The translations under genes were made by a program, and so were the position numbers. This document shows positions 19,044-28,600 of a stretch of DNA of 64,000 nucleotides, piece after piece. The stretch comes from Erythrobacter sp. (GTDB lineage Bacteria > Pseudomonadota > Alphaproteobacteria > Sphingomonadales > Sphingomonadaceae), in NCBI GenBank assembly GCA_009993605.1, contig JAACTB010000007.1:496001-560000 (forward strand), given 5' to 3'. Every line of letters starts with the position of its first letter. The first letter of the stretch is position 1. The notes under the pieces are model-generated. The model made no database searches and was not told the origin of the DNA. It saw nothing but the letters and a program-made list of their open reading frames with translations.

Positions 19044-20066
19044 ATGATCGCGACACCCTATCTTCTCTATCTCGGCAATTCGACCGATCCCTACGCCATC
19101 AAGACCGCACGCGGCCTGGCGGTTTTCCGACCCGAACGATGCGTGGCCGAATTTCGCAGCGACGACTGCCCCCTGACGCTCGGCCTTCCGAGGATGACCT
19201 TCGCCGAGGCGGCGGCGAATGGTGCGCGCACCATGGTGCTCGGCATCGTGAATTCGGGCGGCACGCTCGGTAACGACGTCATCGAGGATGCGATCGCGGC
19301 GATGGAGGCGGGGCTGGACCTTGCCTCCGGCCTGCATCGCCGCTTGAAGGACGAGCCGCGCCTGGTGGAAGCCGCGCGGCGGACGGGCCGTCACCTTCAC
19401 GACGTTCGCGATCCGCCTGCCGGACTGATGGTCGGGACGGGGGATCCCCGGCCGGGCAATCGCCTGCTGACAGTCGGGACCGATTGCTCGTCCGGCAAGA
19501 TGTATACGACGCTGGCACTTCAGCGAGGGATGGACGCGCGCGGTATCGCCTGCGATTTCCGCGCGACGGGTCAGACGGGCATACTCGTCGCCGGGGCGGG
19601 CATCCCGCTCGACGCGGTGGTGGCCGATTTCATTTCGGGCGCGATCGAACAACTCGCCCCCGCCCGCCATGACGCGGGCTGGGATCTGATCGAGGGACAG
19701 GGATCGCTCTTCCACCCCTCTTTCGCCGGCGTTTCGACCGGTTTGCTGCACGGTGCCCAGCCCGTCGCACTCGTCATGTGCCACGATCCGACCCGGCGCG
19801 TGATGCGGGGTCTGGCCCATCGCGCGCCGCCCGATCTGGCCGAATGCATCGTAGCGAACCTTGCGACCGCTCGCCTCACCAGCCCCGACGTCCGCATGGT
19901 CGGGATCGCCCTCAACACCTCGAGCCTCGACCAGAACGAGGCGATCGCGCTCTGTCTGCGGCTTCAGGACGAACATGGCCTGCCCTGCACCGATCCGCAC
20001 CGGATGGGTGTGGAGCCGATCCTCGACGCGCTGCTCGGCCCTGCGGAAGGGGTGGCGCGGGCTTGA
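19044..20066 (+). CDS. dgcN: DUF1611 protein, DgcN-type D-glutamate N-acetyltransferase
   Basis: The product has 340 aa. I prefer ATG 19044 (MIATPYLLYLGNSTDPYAIK) because DUF1611 proteins start close to the YLGN segment; ATG 19032 is possible. The hallmark is a P-loop-like motif LLTVGTDCSSGKMYTTLAL near residue 150, followed by FRATGQTGILVAG and WDLIEGQGSLFHPSF, all conserved in DUF1611. Members were characterised as DgcN, which acetylates D-Glu to N-acetyl-D-Glu in a marine catabolic pathway. Its last base overlaps the next gene (TGATG), the racemase/epimerase expected in that pathway. Pathway assignment rests on family plus gene order. Confidence 0.8.
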   Translation: MIATPYLLYLGNSTDPYAIKTARGLAVFRPERCVAEFRSDDCPLTLGLPRMTFAEAAANGARTMVLGIVNSGGTLGNDVIEDAIAAMEAGLDLASGLHRRLKDEPRLVEAARRTGRHLHDVRDPPAGLMVGTGDPRPGNRLLTVGTDCSSGKMYTTLALQRGMDARGIACDFRATGQTGILVAGAGIPLDAVVADFISGAIEQLAPARHDAGWDLIEGQGSLFHPSFAGVSTGLLHGAQPVALVMCHDPTRRVMRGLAHRAPPDLAECIVANLATARLTSPDVRMVGIALNTSSLDQNEAIALCLRLQDEHGLPCTDPHRMGVEPILDALLGPAEGVARA

Positions 20067-21070
20067 TGCCGGGAAATGCCACCACTCTCTCCGCCTTCCA
20101 CGAAAGCCTTGCCCTCGCGCGGCCCTTCCGCATCTCGCGCGGAGTGAAGACCGCCGCCGAAGTGGTGACGGTCGCGATCGGTCGCGACGGAAAGGTCGGA
20201 CGCGGTGAGGGCGTACCCTACCCGCGCTATGGCGAGAGCGTGAAGAGCGCGCTCGCGGCGATCGAAGCGCAGAGGGGGCCTATCGAGGCAGGCGCGAGCA
20301 GGCACGATATCCTCGATCTGATGCCCGCCGGAGCGGCGCGAAATGCCTTGGATTGCGCCCTTTGGGATCTGGAAGCGCGACTGACGGGCCGAAGCGTGTT
20401 CGCCACGCTGGGGCTTAAAGAGCCGCTCGCGCCGATCCCAACCGCGCTCACCGTGGGTCTAGACACCCCCGCTGCAATGGGGGATGCCGCGCGCGCCTTG
20501 GCCGGGGCACCGCTTGTAAAGGTCAAGGTCGATGCCAGCGATCCCGCCGCGCAATTGCGCGCCGTGCGCGACGCCGCGCCCGATCCGCGCCTGATCGTCG
20601 ATCCGAACGAAAGCTGGTCGATGAAGAAGGTCGAGGGGTTGCAGGATCTGATGGTCGACCTGCGCGTCGAACTTCTGGAGCAGCCCTTGCCCGCAGGTGA
20701 GGACAGGGCGTTCGACCGCTTTTCGTCCTCGATCCCGATCGCCGCCGACGAATCGATCCACACGGCGAGCGATCTCGACGATCTGGCGAGCGGGTATGCG
20801 GTGGTGAACGTGAAGCTCGACAAGGCGGGCGGGCTCACCGGAGCGCTCCAGCTTATCGAACGGGCTCGCGAAAGGGAGCTCGGCATCATGATCGGGTGCA
20901 TGATCAGTTCGTCGCTCTCGATCGCCCCCGCCCTTGCCTTGGCTGCGGATAGTGCCTTTGCCGATCTGGACGGACCGTTGTGGCTGCTGGAAGATCGCAG
21001 CGGTGGTGTCTCCTGCGATCGGGGGATGCTGCATCCACCGCGCGAAGGCTTTTGGGGCGCAGCGAATTAG
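20066..21070 (+). CDS. dgcA: Enolase-superfamily dipeptide epimerase / N-acetyl-D-glutamate racemase (DgcA-type)
   Basis: The product has 334 aa. ATG 20066 overlaps the previous stop by one base; the 96-codon upstream extension in the track is out-of-frame sequence within dgcN. The mandelate-racemase-like barrel shows the first catalytic Lys pair (LVKVKVD), metal ligands in LIVDPNESW, ELLEQPLP and IAADESIH, and the opposite catalytic Lys in VNVKLDKAGG. This is the L-Ala-D/L-Glu epimerase pattern. Next to DUF1611 the experimentally described activity is DgcA, racemising N-acetyl-D-Glu to N-acetyl-L-Glu. Muropeptide dipeptide epimerisation is the alternative, and both fit this locus. Confidence 0.85.
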   Translation: MPGNATTLSAFHESLALARPFRISRGVKTAAEVVTVAIGRDGKVGRGEGVPYPRYGESVKSALAAIEAQRGPIEAGASRHDILDLMPAGAARNALDCALWDLEARLTGRSVFATLGLKEPLAPIPTALTVGLDTPAAMGDAARALAGAPLVKVKVDASDPAAQLRAVRDAAPDPRLIVDPNESWSMKKVEGLQDLMVDLRVELLEQPLPAGEDRAFDRFSSSIPIAADESIHTASDLDDLASGYAVVNVKLDKAGGLTGALQLIERARERELGIMIGCMISSSLSIAPALALAADSAFADLDGPLWLLEDRSGGVSCDRGMLHPPREGFWGAAN

Positions 21071-21082
21071 AGGGGATTGGCG

Positions 21083-22315
21083 ATGATGACCTGGCTGCGG
21101 CGATGGCAGGCCCTGGCATTGTGGCGCCGCGTCGTGGTCGGTCTGATCGCGGGGGTCGCGCTGGGCCTGCTGGCGCCATCGGCAACCGTCTACATCGCCT
21201 TCCTCGGCGATCTGTTCGTGCGGTTGATCCGGATGCTCGTGGTTCCCATCGTCTTCATCAGCCTCGCCTCGGGGGTCGCTGCACTTGCTGATCCTCGCAG
21301 GCTGGGCGCGGTCGGCGTGCGCACGATCGCGCTGTTCGCGGCCACCACTTTCTGCGCGGTCGCCATCGGAATGGCGGCCGGCCTCGTCATCCAGCCCGGC
21401 CTGGGCGCCGCGATCGGGACCGGGGAGGCGTTCGCTCTGGGCGAGCCCGTGCCGGTTTACGATCAGCTAATGGGCATCGTGCCTGTGAATGTGGTCGAGG
21501 CGCTGGCGGCGGGCGACATGCTTGCGATCATCTTCTTCGCCATCGCCTTCGGTGTCGCCACCGTCCTGGCGGGCGAGGAAGGACGTCCGGTGGCGAACCT
21601 GCTGCAATCCGCCGCGCGCATCCTGTTCCGGCTCGTCGCACTGGTGATGGAATTCACGCCCTATGGCGTCTTCGCGCTGATTGCCGTCGCTGTGGCGCAG
21701 AACGGGGTCGCGGTTTTCACCAATATCGGATGGCTGGCCCTTTGCGTGGTAATCGGGGTCGGAGCGCAGATCGCGTTGATCCACGTTCCGCTGCTCCTCT
21801 TCGTCGCGAAGCGGCAGATCGGGTATTTCTATCGCGCGGCGGTCGACGCGCTTGCCGTAGCCTTCGCCACGGCATCGTCGGCCGCAACGCTTCCCGTCGC
21901 CTTGCGGGTGGCTATCGAGAAGATGCAGATCGATCGCGGCGTCGCCTCGACCGTTCTTCCGATTGGCGCCAGCATCGGCAAGGACGGCACGGCGATGTAT
22001 GTGGGGCTCTTGAGCGTCTTCAGCCTGCAGGCGCTTGGCGTGACGCCGGACCCGGCGATGCTGGGTATCGTTCTGCTGACCGGAGCCCTCGCGGCTTTCG
22101 GGACCGCGCCGATCCCCTCGGCCTCCCTGTTCATGCTCGCCGCCGTCCTCGCCTCGGTGGGCGTCTCGACCGCGCAGACGGCCTTGATCATCGGCTTCGT
22201 ACTGCCCTTCGATCGCCTGCTCGACATGACTCGTACCGTCGCGAGCGCAAGTGCCAATCTGACCGTTACGGCATCAGTCGGTACATGGGAGAAGCGGCAC
22301 GAGGTGGATGGATAA
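21083..22315 (+). CDS. Dicarboxylate/amino acid:cation symporter (GltP/DctA family)
   Basis: The product has 410 aa, a normal DAACS length, with about eight hydrophobic segments and two re-entrant loops. The track starts at a TTG (21077); ATG 21083 lies 6 bp after an AGGGGA ribosome site and is preferred (ATG 21086 is also possible). Substrate-site motifs are clear: the serine-rich loop ATASSAATLPVALRV and the cation/substrate motif GASIGKDGTAMYVG. Family members take up glutamate, aspartate or C4-dicarboxylates with H+ or Na+. It is 12 bp downstream of dgcA, so import of D- or L-glutamate feeding the DgcN/DgcA pathway is a reasonable inference. Confidence 0.92.
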   Translation: MMTWLRRWQALALWRRVVVGLIAGVALGLLAPSATVYIAFLGDLFVRLIRMLVVPIVFISLASGVAALADPRRLGAVGVRTIALFAATTFCAVAIGMAAGLVIQPGLGAAIGTGEAFALGEPVPVYDQLMGIVPVNVVEALAAGDMLAIIFFAIAFGVATVLAGEEGRPVANLLQSAARILFRLVALVMEFTPYGVFALIAVAVAQNGVAVFTNIGWLALCVVIGVGAQIALIHVPLLLFVAKRQIGYFYRAAVDALAVAFATASSAATLPVALRVAIEKMQIDRGVASTVLPIGASIGKDGTAMYVGLLSVFSLQALGVTPDPAMLGIVLLTGALAAFGTAPIPSASLFMLAAVLASVGVSTAQTALIIGFVLPFDRLLDMTRTVASASANLTVTASVGTWEKRHEVDG

Positions 22316-22541
22316 CCCGGTCATTCCGTCCTGATCGAGATACGAAGCATGGTGTCACGTCGAATAAGATAGGCCTCGAACGGGAGTCAGCACGAGACAC
22401 AATGCCTGCCTCTTGCCGCCAGGCATAACTGCCCCGTATCGCCTGTTGGATGATGATTGAACCACTTATCTCAGCGGTTTTCGAGGTATGATCTGGCTGA
22501 GACCCCTGTCCCATTCAACCAGACCGCAATTCAATCCAACT

Positions 22542-23384
22542 CTAGCTGGCGAGGATCAACGCTCCGGTGATCCCAGACATTTGCCCTAAGCGCGGTGCGA
22601 TAATCTGGTGTCGCTTGCCGCCCGGCAGGTAACCGGCGTCGAAATCCGTCGCCAGTTCAGCGATCCGTTCGCGAAGGCCCGGCGTTTGCAACACGCCGCC
22701 ACCCAAAACCACCTTTTCGACCGACGTCGTCGCGAACAGCGTATGGCATGCCTGCGCGAGGTAATGCGCGACGAATTCGTGCGCGGCGCTCTTTTCGGGG
22801 AACTCGGACAGGGTCGCTCCCCAACGCGCGAGGATGGCGGGACCGCTGGCGAGACCTTCCAGGCAATCGCCGTGGAAGGGGCATACGCCTGCGAACCCGT
22901 CGTCGTGTGCAGGACGGCGCGGATAGTAATGGCCCATCTCGGGATGCGCAGCGCCATGGACGCAGCGGCCATCGATGACGAGGCCGACGCCAATCCCGGT
23001 GCCCACGGTCATATAAGCCAGCGATCCGACCGAACCATCAGCCCGAGCCTCGGCGAGCGCGGCGGCATTGACGTCGGTTTCCACCGCGACCGGGACGCGC
23101 AGACCGTCGGCAAGCGCGCCTGCGAAGTCGAACCCGCTCCATCCCGGCTTGGGCGTGATCAGAATATGGCCGTAATCTGCGCGATTTCGATCGAGACCGA
23201 CCGGACCGAACGTCGCCAGCCCCAGCGCCGTCAACGAAGGTTGCGCGGCGAACCAGACGAGTGCCTCGGCCACCGTTTCGTCCGGGCTGCCGGTGGGTAT
23301 CGTATGGGTCGCGGCGATCGATTCCGGAGACTCGCCGATCGCGAGCACGCATTTCGTCCCGCCTGCCTCTATCCCGCCGATCAT
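22542..23384 (-). CDS. ROK family sugar kinase, fructokinase-like
   Basis: The product has 280 aa. It begins MIGGIEAGGTKCVLAIG, the ROK phosphate loop, and has the second phosphate motif YMTVGTGIGVGLVIDG. The zinc-binding signature is intact: HPEMGHYYPRR followed by CPFHGDCLEGLASGPA. The HPEMGH form is typical of fructokinases such as Zymomonas Frk and related ROK hexokinases. It would phosphorylate fructose or a related hexose in the cytoplasm. It is oriented opposite to the symporter with a 226-bp AT-richer gap between them. Its link to peptidoglycan catabolism is positional only. Confidence 0.87.
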   Translation of the reverse strand: MIGGIEAGGTKCVLAIGESPESIAATHTIPTGSPDETVAEALVWFAAQPSLTALGLATFGPVGLDRNRADYGHILITPKPGWSGFDFAGALADGLRVPVAVETDVNAAALAEARADGSVGSLAYMTVGTGIGVGLVIDGRCVHGAAHPEMGHYYPRRPAHDDGFAGVCPFHGDCLEGLASGPAILARWGATLSEFPEKSAAHEFVAHYLAQACHTLFATTSVEKVVLGGGVLQTPGLRERIAELATDFDAGYLPGGKRHQIIAPRLGQMSGITGALILAS

Positions 23385-23641
23385 TGCGCCCCGACCTCCT
23401 CAACCGGACCGTGTCCTTCGCGATCGGCACCTTCGCCGATCATCGTATTACTAACAGCATGAGGGATCCTATGCACGGCCCGTCACAATCTTGGACGACG
23501 GAGAGGCTGCGTCGGCACTCATACCGACAAGCGACGTCCTCAACCTGTTCCCGGACTGTGCCGTCGATTTCGTTACAAGCAACCTATAGAGTCACCTGCC
23601 TAGGACAGACTTTCCGCCCCTCCGCCGCGCCCTCGCGGATT

Positions 23642-24403
23642 TCAAGGCTGAGGAGGCACCGTCAAACCGATCGCTTTCAGCACCGCCTCCAAATTCGCTG
23701 CTTGCAGGGTCGTGCTGTCCTCGACCGGCTGGGCTGGCGGAGTGGTCGTGCCGGGCAGGTAGAGCGACGCGAGCTCCTGGTTGCTCGACAATTCGGCATC
23801 GGGCGCGATCTGGGATGCACGGCGGATCCGTTGTTCGATCGTCAGCGTCGCCGGGTCCTCATCGTCGGCCCGGCGCTGCGCCAGCAAGGCTTCTTCCGCG
23901 CTCAAAGCGGGCGCGGTCGGCGCCGCGAAATCCCCGGCACGCCTTTCCAGGATCCGCAGACAGGCACGATAGAGCGACTGATCCGCCTGCGGATCGCAGC
24001 GATCCTGGCCGCCCAGCTTCGTCACGCCTTGAGGGGCGCTCTGTTCCGGCGACGACAGAGCCTCGGGTTCGACGCTGCGCAGATCGCCTTCGTCGCGCGC
24101 GATCTGCGTCGTTGCGAGGTCGGACGCGGTGCGCGAGACCTGCGCGACGCCGGTATCCGCTCCGGCGCGCTGCGGCGAAGGGAGGATCGAGCGATCCCTA
24201 TCGATCGGACCGGACGGGACCTTTTCCGAACCCTTCGCGCGTGCCCGTTCGCCTATCTGGCTGACATTCAGATCGCTCGAACCACTGTCCCGGCCATCGG
24301 GATCGACGGCAAATTCCTCAAGCTGGACGCGCTGGTCGACGCCTTGCCCCAGCGCACCCGGCGCGAACGCGAACAAAGCCAGCGAGAGAGCGCTCAACCG
24401 CAT
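23642..24403 (-). CDS. Uncharacterised secreted protein, last gene of the curli locus
   Basis: The product has 253 aa. It starts with a signal peptide (MRLSALSLALFAFAPGALGQ) and otherwise matches no family I recognise. The mature part is acidic and polar, predicted low-complexity, with two cysteines flanking a short helical segment (DRCDPQADQSLYRACLRILE). One segment, DLNVSQIGERARAKG, faintly resembles a single curlin strand, but there is no tandem repeat. The start codon directly abuts the stop of the 242-aa curlin gene (24403/24404), so it is very likely co-translated with the curlins. It is not similar to E. coli CsgE, CsgC or CsgF as far as I can judge. A periplasmic or secreted accessory or minor subunit role is inferred from position only. 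Confidence 0.75.
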   Translation of the reverse strand: MRLSALSLALFAFAPGALGQGVDQRVQLEEFAVDPDGRDSGSSDLNVSQIGERARAKGSEKVPSGPIDRDRSILPSPQRAGADTGVAQVSRTASDLATTQIARDEGDLRSVEPEALSSPEQSAPQGVTKLGGQDRCDPQADQSLYRACLRILERRAGDFAAPTAPALSAEEALLAQRRADDEDPATLTIEQRIRRASQIAPDAELSSNQELASLYLPGTTTPPAQPVEDSTTLQAANLEAVLKAIGLTVPPQP

Positions 24404-25132
24404 TTAACGGCCCTGAGTGATCGTGAGCGCCTGCCCGGCGGGTTGGTCAATCGCGATGGCAAGATTGTCGCCCGTTTGCGTCAGCATCAGTTGATTTCCA
24501 CCGTTTTGCGTGATCAGCGCGGCATTCGCGTTGCCATTCTGGCGGATTTCGGCCTGATTGTCGCCTCCGTTCTGCGTGAGGTCGAGCAGGTTGGAGGAAC
24601 CCGACTGAATCGCCAGTATGCCGTCCGCCTCGCTTCCGCCAAGCTGGCGCAGGTGCATGCGGTTGCCCTCGCCGCTTTGCTCGGTAAGCGCGACGAGACT
24701 GGCCTCGCCACTCTGCGTCAGATCAAACGTATTGTCCGTCCCACGCTGGCTTGCGCGCACATAGTGCGAGCCGGTGCCTTCCTGGTTCGAGGAGGCGCGA
24801 TTGTTCGCGCCGTTCTGGTCGATGCGCGCATAATGGCCCGCATCGGTTTGCTCGATCGCCGCCCGGTTGCCGCTGCCGATCTGATCGATGAATGCGCCTC
24901 TGTCCGCATTGGGACGCGCGATGATCGATGGCGTGGTGGGGGGCTTGGCGTGTCCGGCATTGCCCGGCGCGCCGCCATTGCCGTTATTGCCCTGGCAGGG
25001 ATTTCCGTTCGACTTCGCGCAGGGATCTCCGGGCGGAGTGCCGGGGGCTTTCGCCACGCCCGGCGCGCTCACGAAGACGGCGGCTGCGATCGTGAGCGAT
25101 GCGAAGAGATGTGTGCGCGAAATGTCAGTCAT
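24404..25132 (-). CDS. Curlin-repeat protein, 242 aa, with Gly/Asn-rich N-terminal region
   Basis: The start at 25132 (MTDISRTHLFASLTIAAAVFVSA) gives a signal peptide; the longer ORF start lies inside the upstream gene. The first mature segment is Gly/Asn/Pro-rich with two Cys (GDPCAKSNGNPCQGNNGNGG). From about residue 70 come roughly fourteen curlin-type strands such as AFIDQIGSGNRAAIEQTD and LTQNGGDNQAEIRQNG. The start overlaps the preceding curlin gene by 8 bp, implying translational coupling. It would be secreted through CsgG and join or cap the amyloid as a minor subunit; that role is inferred. The next gene follows with no gap. Confidence 0.85.
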   Translation of the reverse strand: MTDISRTHLFASLTIAAAVFVSAPGVAKAPGTPPGDPCAKSNGNPCQGNNGNGGAPGNAGHAKPPTTPSIIARPNADRGAFIDQIGSGNRAAIEQTDAGHYARIDQNGANNRASSNQEGTGSHYVRASQRGTDNTFDLTQSGEASLVALTEQSGEGNRMHLRQLGGSEADGILAIQSGSSNLLDLTQNGGDNQAEIRQNGNANAALITQNGGNQLMLTQTGDNLAIAIDQPAGQALTITQGR

Positions 25133-25538
25133 CGCTGTTCCCCTGACGAACCACGGCACGATTTCCCGAACCGCGCTGGACGACGGTGGCGGAATTGCCA
25201 TTGCCCGATTGGGTCAGGCGGGAGGAATTGCAACCGCCCCCTTGCGTGATGTTCGCGGACGAGCTCTCGCCCGACTGCGCGATGTCGAGAACGCTGCCAT
25301 CGTCCGACTGGATAGCCAGCGCGGCGTGGTTCTTGCCGTGCTGTTCGATGCGGACCGTTCCGTCGCCGTTGCGCGTGACCTGGGCGGTATGCCCTTCGCC
25401 GGTGCGCACGATCGTGGTCTTTCCGTCCTTGGGCATGGCTGTGTCTCCATCGCATTGCGGGGCTGCCGACTGGGCTCCTCCCGGCGCGGCAACAGCCGCG
25501 GCAAGGGATAGAAGAGCTGATCGAAGTCTGAAAGTCAT
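25125..25538 (-). CDS. Small curlin-repeat protein, CsgB-like nucleator candidate
   Basis: The product has 137 aa. ATG 25538 follows a GAGGGCG ribosome site and begins a signal peptide (MTFRLRSALLSLAAAVAAPGGAQ); the longer ORF enters the upstream spacer. About eight short curlin strands follow, and the last three are basic (TVVQRGSGNRAVVRQGN). E. coli CsgB, the nucleator, is likewise small and has an Arg/Lys-rich final repeat that anchors it to the cell surface. That makes this the best CsgB candidate in the locus, although a minor CsgA-type subunit is possible. Two cysteines (PQCDGD and GGGCNSS) are unusual for curlins. It lies 112 bp after the giant curlin. Confidence 0.8.
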   Translation of the reverse strand: MTFRLRSALLSLAAAVAAPGGAQSAAPQCDGDTAMPKDGKTTIVRTGEGHTAQVTRNGDGTVRIEQHGKNHAALAIQSDDGSVLDIAQSGESSSANITQGGGCNSSRLTQSGNGNSATVVQRGSGNRAVVRQGNSDD

Positions 25539-25608
25539 GGCAGCGCCCTCGAAATCGTGTTTGTCTGGTCCGCGGCGCTCATGCGCGAAGGACATCGAAG
25601 AGCCCGAA

Positions 25609-25646
25609 GGCGCACCGGGCGGCGCGTATCGCCGCCTGGTGCGTCC
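25609..25646 (-). terminator. Strong GC hairpin after the giant curlin gene
   Basis: On the minus strand, a stem of about 16 bp with two mismatches (left arm GGACGCACCAGGCGGC) begins 4 bases after the giant curlin stop. No U-tract follows, so it may stabilise or process the mRNA rather than terminate it. Confidence 0.4.
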
Positions 25647-25650
25647 GGGT

Positions 25651-28600
25651 TCAGTTACCGCCTTGCGAGACGGTGGCGGTGTTGTTCGAACCCGCCTGGG
25701 AGACGGTCGAAATCGCACCCGTACCGGTCTGGGTAACGTCGGCCAAATTCATCGTGCCCGATTGGGTGATGTAGCTTTCGTTCTCCAGGCCACCCTGGCT
25801 CAGGAGCGCCCGGTTCTGGCTCCCGCCCTGAGTGATTTCGGACAGGCCCAAATCCCCGGTCTGGTCGGAATCGACGAAGTTTGCCGAGCCTCCGGTTAGC
25901 TGGCTCACGGTCGTCGCGTTGGACGTCCCGATCTGGTCGATAAAGGCCACATCATCGGTGCCGGACTGCGAGACGGTGAGGACGTTCGCGGTCCCAACCT
26001 GATTGGTGTAGACCGCCAGAGAAGGCGTACCAGCGTCGAACGCATTGTCGGTCGCGATACCGTCTTGCGTCACCGTGGCCCGGTTCTCGTCGCCGCTCTG
26101 CTGGGTCAATATACGACCCAGCGAACCCGCGTTCGGCCCGGTCACCGTTTGCGTCGCGGAGACGAAGTTCTCGTTTCCGGTCTGCGCCACGCGCGTTTCT
26201 CCGTCGGCACCATCCTGCAGGATGGTGCTTTCGTTTTCACGGCCGGTTTGCGTTTGGAACGCGATGTTACCGATACCGGTCTGGTCGATATCGCTCTCGT
26301 TGCCCACGCCGTTCTGTACCACGTTCGCGACGGGAGAAGCTGTCACGCCGGACGTGAAATTGCCGAAACCGCCCGCGCCCGACTGATTGACATCGGAAGA
26401 GTTGCCGTCACCCGATTGGATCACGCTCGCACCGGCGCTGTAGGAGAAGGTGCCATTGGTGGAGGACTGCGTGATCGTCGAGGCCTGGTTCGTACCCGAC
26501 TGATCGACGGAGGCGTAGTTCAGATCACCCGATTGCGTGACGGTCGACGTGCTGTTGTCACCCGATTGGACGACGGACAGGACGCCATTCGACCCGGTCT
26601 GCACGGCAAGCGACGTGTTGCCATTGCCGGATTGCAAGACATCCGAGAAGTTTCTCGTCCCCGACTGGTCGATATCGCTGAGGTTGCCATCGCCGCTTTG
26701 GGTGAGGGCCGCCTGCGGATCGAGGCCCGCCTGATCGATAAAGGACCGGTTGTCGTCGCCAGACTGAAGCGAGCGGACGGTATTGTCGAACGCCCTGTTC
26801 CCAGTGAAGCTCCATGCCCCGTCCTGCACCACATCGGATTGGTTGCGATCGCCTGACTGGATGATCGCGGTGTCCGTGAGTTGCGGTGGGACGTTGGTGA
26901 CGAAACCCGATTGCATGAGGTTCGAACGGTTGTCCGAACCCAACTGCGCCACGATCGCGCCGGTCACGTCGCCCGACTGGATGATCGTCGACTCGTTGTC
27001 CGAGGCGCTCTGGTTGACGAAGGCGAAATTGCTCGTCCCGGTCTGCTCGATCGTGGAGTCGTTGTTGTTCCCCGACTGATCGACATTCGCGTAGGACACG
27101 TTCGTTGCGCCGTCAGCCGTGAAGATCGTGCCAATGCCCCCAGTCGACGACTGGTCGATGTCCGACGTGTTGTCCGAACCTTCCTGACGCACGCGGGCGG
27201 TCTGGAAACGCGAGGTCTGAGCGACGTCGGACGACTGCCGCTCGCCGAACTGGTCGACATAGATCGAACCGCCCAGATCGGTCTGCGACGCATAGGACGT
27301 CAGATTGGTACCGGTCTGGTTGACGAAGATCGAACCGCCATCGTCGTTCTGCGTGGTCGAGGAGGAGTTCTCGTCGCCTTCCTGCATCACGAATGCGCGG
27401 TTGTTGTCGCCGAATTGCGCGACCAGGCTTTCATTGGTCGGAGCGTTGGCCGGGGCGGCGAGGTTGGAACCGTCCTGGTCGACCTCGGCAACCGAATTGC
27501 TTCCGGTCTGCGTGATCCGCGAAGCATTGCGGGCGTGCGTTCCGCTCTGATCCACGGTGGCCGTGCTGGCACCGCTCTGGTCGACGATCGAGGTGTTGTA
27601 GACGCCCGACTGCGTGACACCCGCGCTGGCCGCGGCGGTCTGCACGATGCTCGAACGGTTGAGGATCCCGTTCTGGCCCACCGTCGCGTTCGCGCCATCG
27701 GCCGACTGGTCGATCAGCGAGACGTTGTTGGCGAAGCTTTCTCCGCTGCCGCTCGGCGGCGGGAATTCATCACCGTCCCAGCGGCGCGAGCCGAGCCCGT
27801 TGACACCGCCACCCTGCGTTACGCTGGCCGTCGCGCCGCCGGACTGCGTGATGCGGCTGGTGTTGCCGTCACTGGTCTGAAGCGTAATGGCCGAGGCGCC
27901 CGCGGCGGTCCCGGTCTGCGCGATGGTCGATGCGTTGTCATCGCCCGTCTGCGTGATCGAGGCGAAGGCCGGGGCGGCATCCTGCGTGATCGTCGCGGCA
28001 TTGTCGTCGCCGGTCTGGCTGATGAACGCGTCCGCGAAACTCTCGCCTTCGACCGGCTGGGTCGGCGGCGAGGCATCGCCGGTGCCATCGGCACTCTGGC
28101 GCAACACGTTCGCATTGTTGCCGTCACCATCCTGCATGACGACCGCATTCGCGAAATCGCCGGACTGGTTGACGTTGGCGATGTTGGCATCGCCCGTCTG
28201 CATGACATCGGCAACCGTGTTGTCGCCGCTCTGCATGATCGTGCTGAGGTTGAAATCACCGTTCTGCGTGACGCCGACGCGGTTGTCGGGATCGGCGCTG
28301 TCGTAATCGTTGTCGGGATCGCCCACGGCGCCGTTCACCCCGGTCTGGATCACCGAACTGTCATTGCCATCGCCCGTCTGGCGAACGCTGGCTTCGTTGA
28401 AGCGCGCGCTCTGCGAGATGTAGGAGAGGCTCGATCCGTCCTGATAGACCGAAGCGTTCTGGGCGCCGCCCTCCTGCTCGATCTCCGATTCCGCCGCATC
28501 GCTGACCTGAATGACGCTCGCGCGGGCACCCTCGCCGGTCTGCGTCACTGTGCTCTCCGCACCGTCGGTATCCGCCTGCTGCTGGACATCGGCACGATTG

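Noticed and set aside
22316-22541. Gap with TCTCAGC/GCTGAGA inverted repeat (22469-22502)
   Set aside because: The 7-bp arms are 20 bp apart with no U-tract or coding sequence nearby; too weak to call as terminator or mobile-element remnant.
23642-24403. CsgE assignment for the 253-aa protein
   Set aside because: It is about twice the CsgE length and lacks recognisable CsgE motifs.
23261-25249. 662-aa plus-strand ORF across the minor curlin genes
   Set aside because: It is antisense to genes with signal peptides and curlin repeats. Long antisense frames are expected in GC-rich DNA, and it has no ribosome site or recognisable domain.
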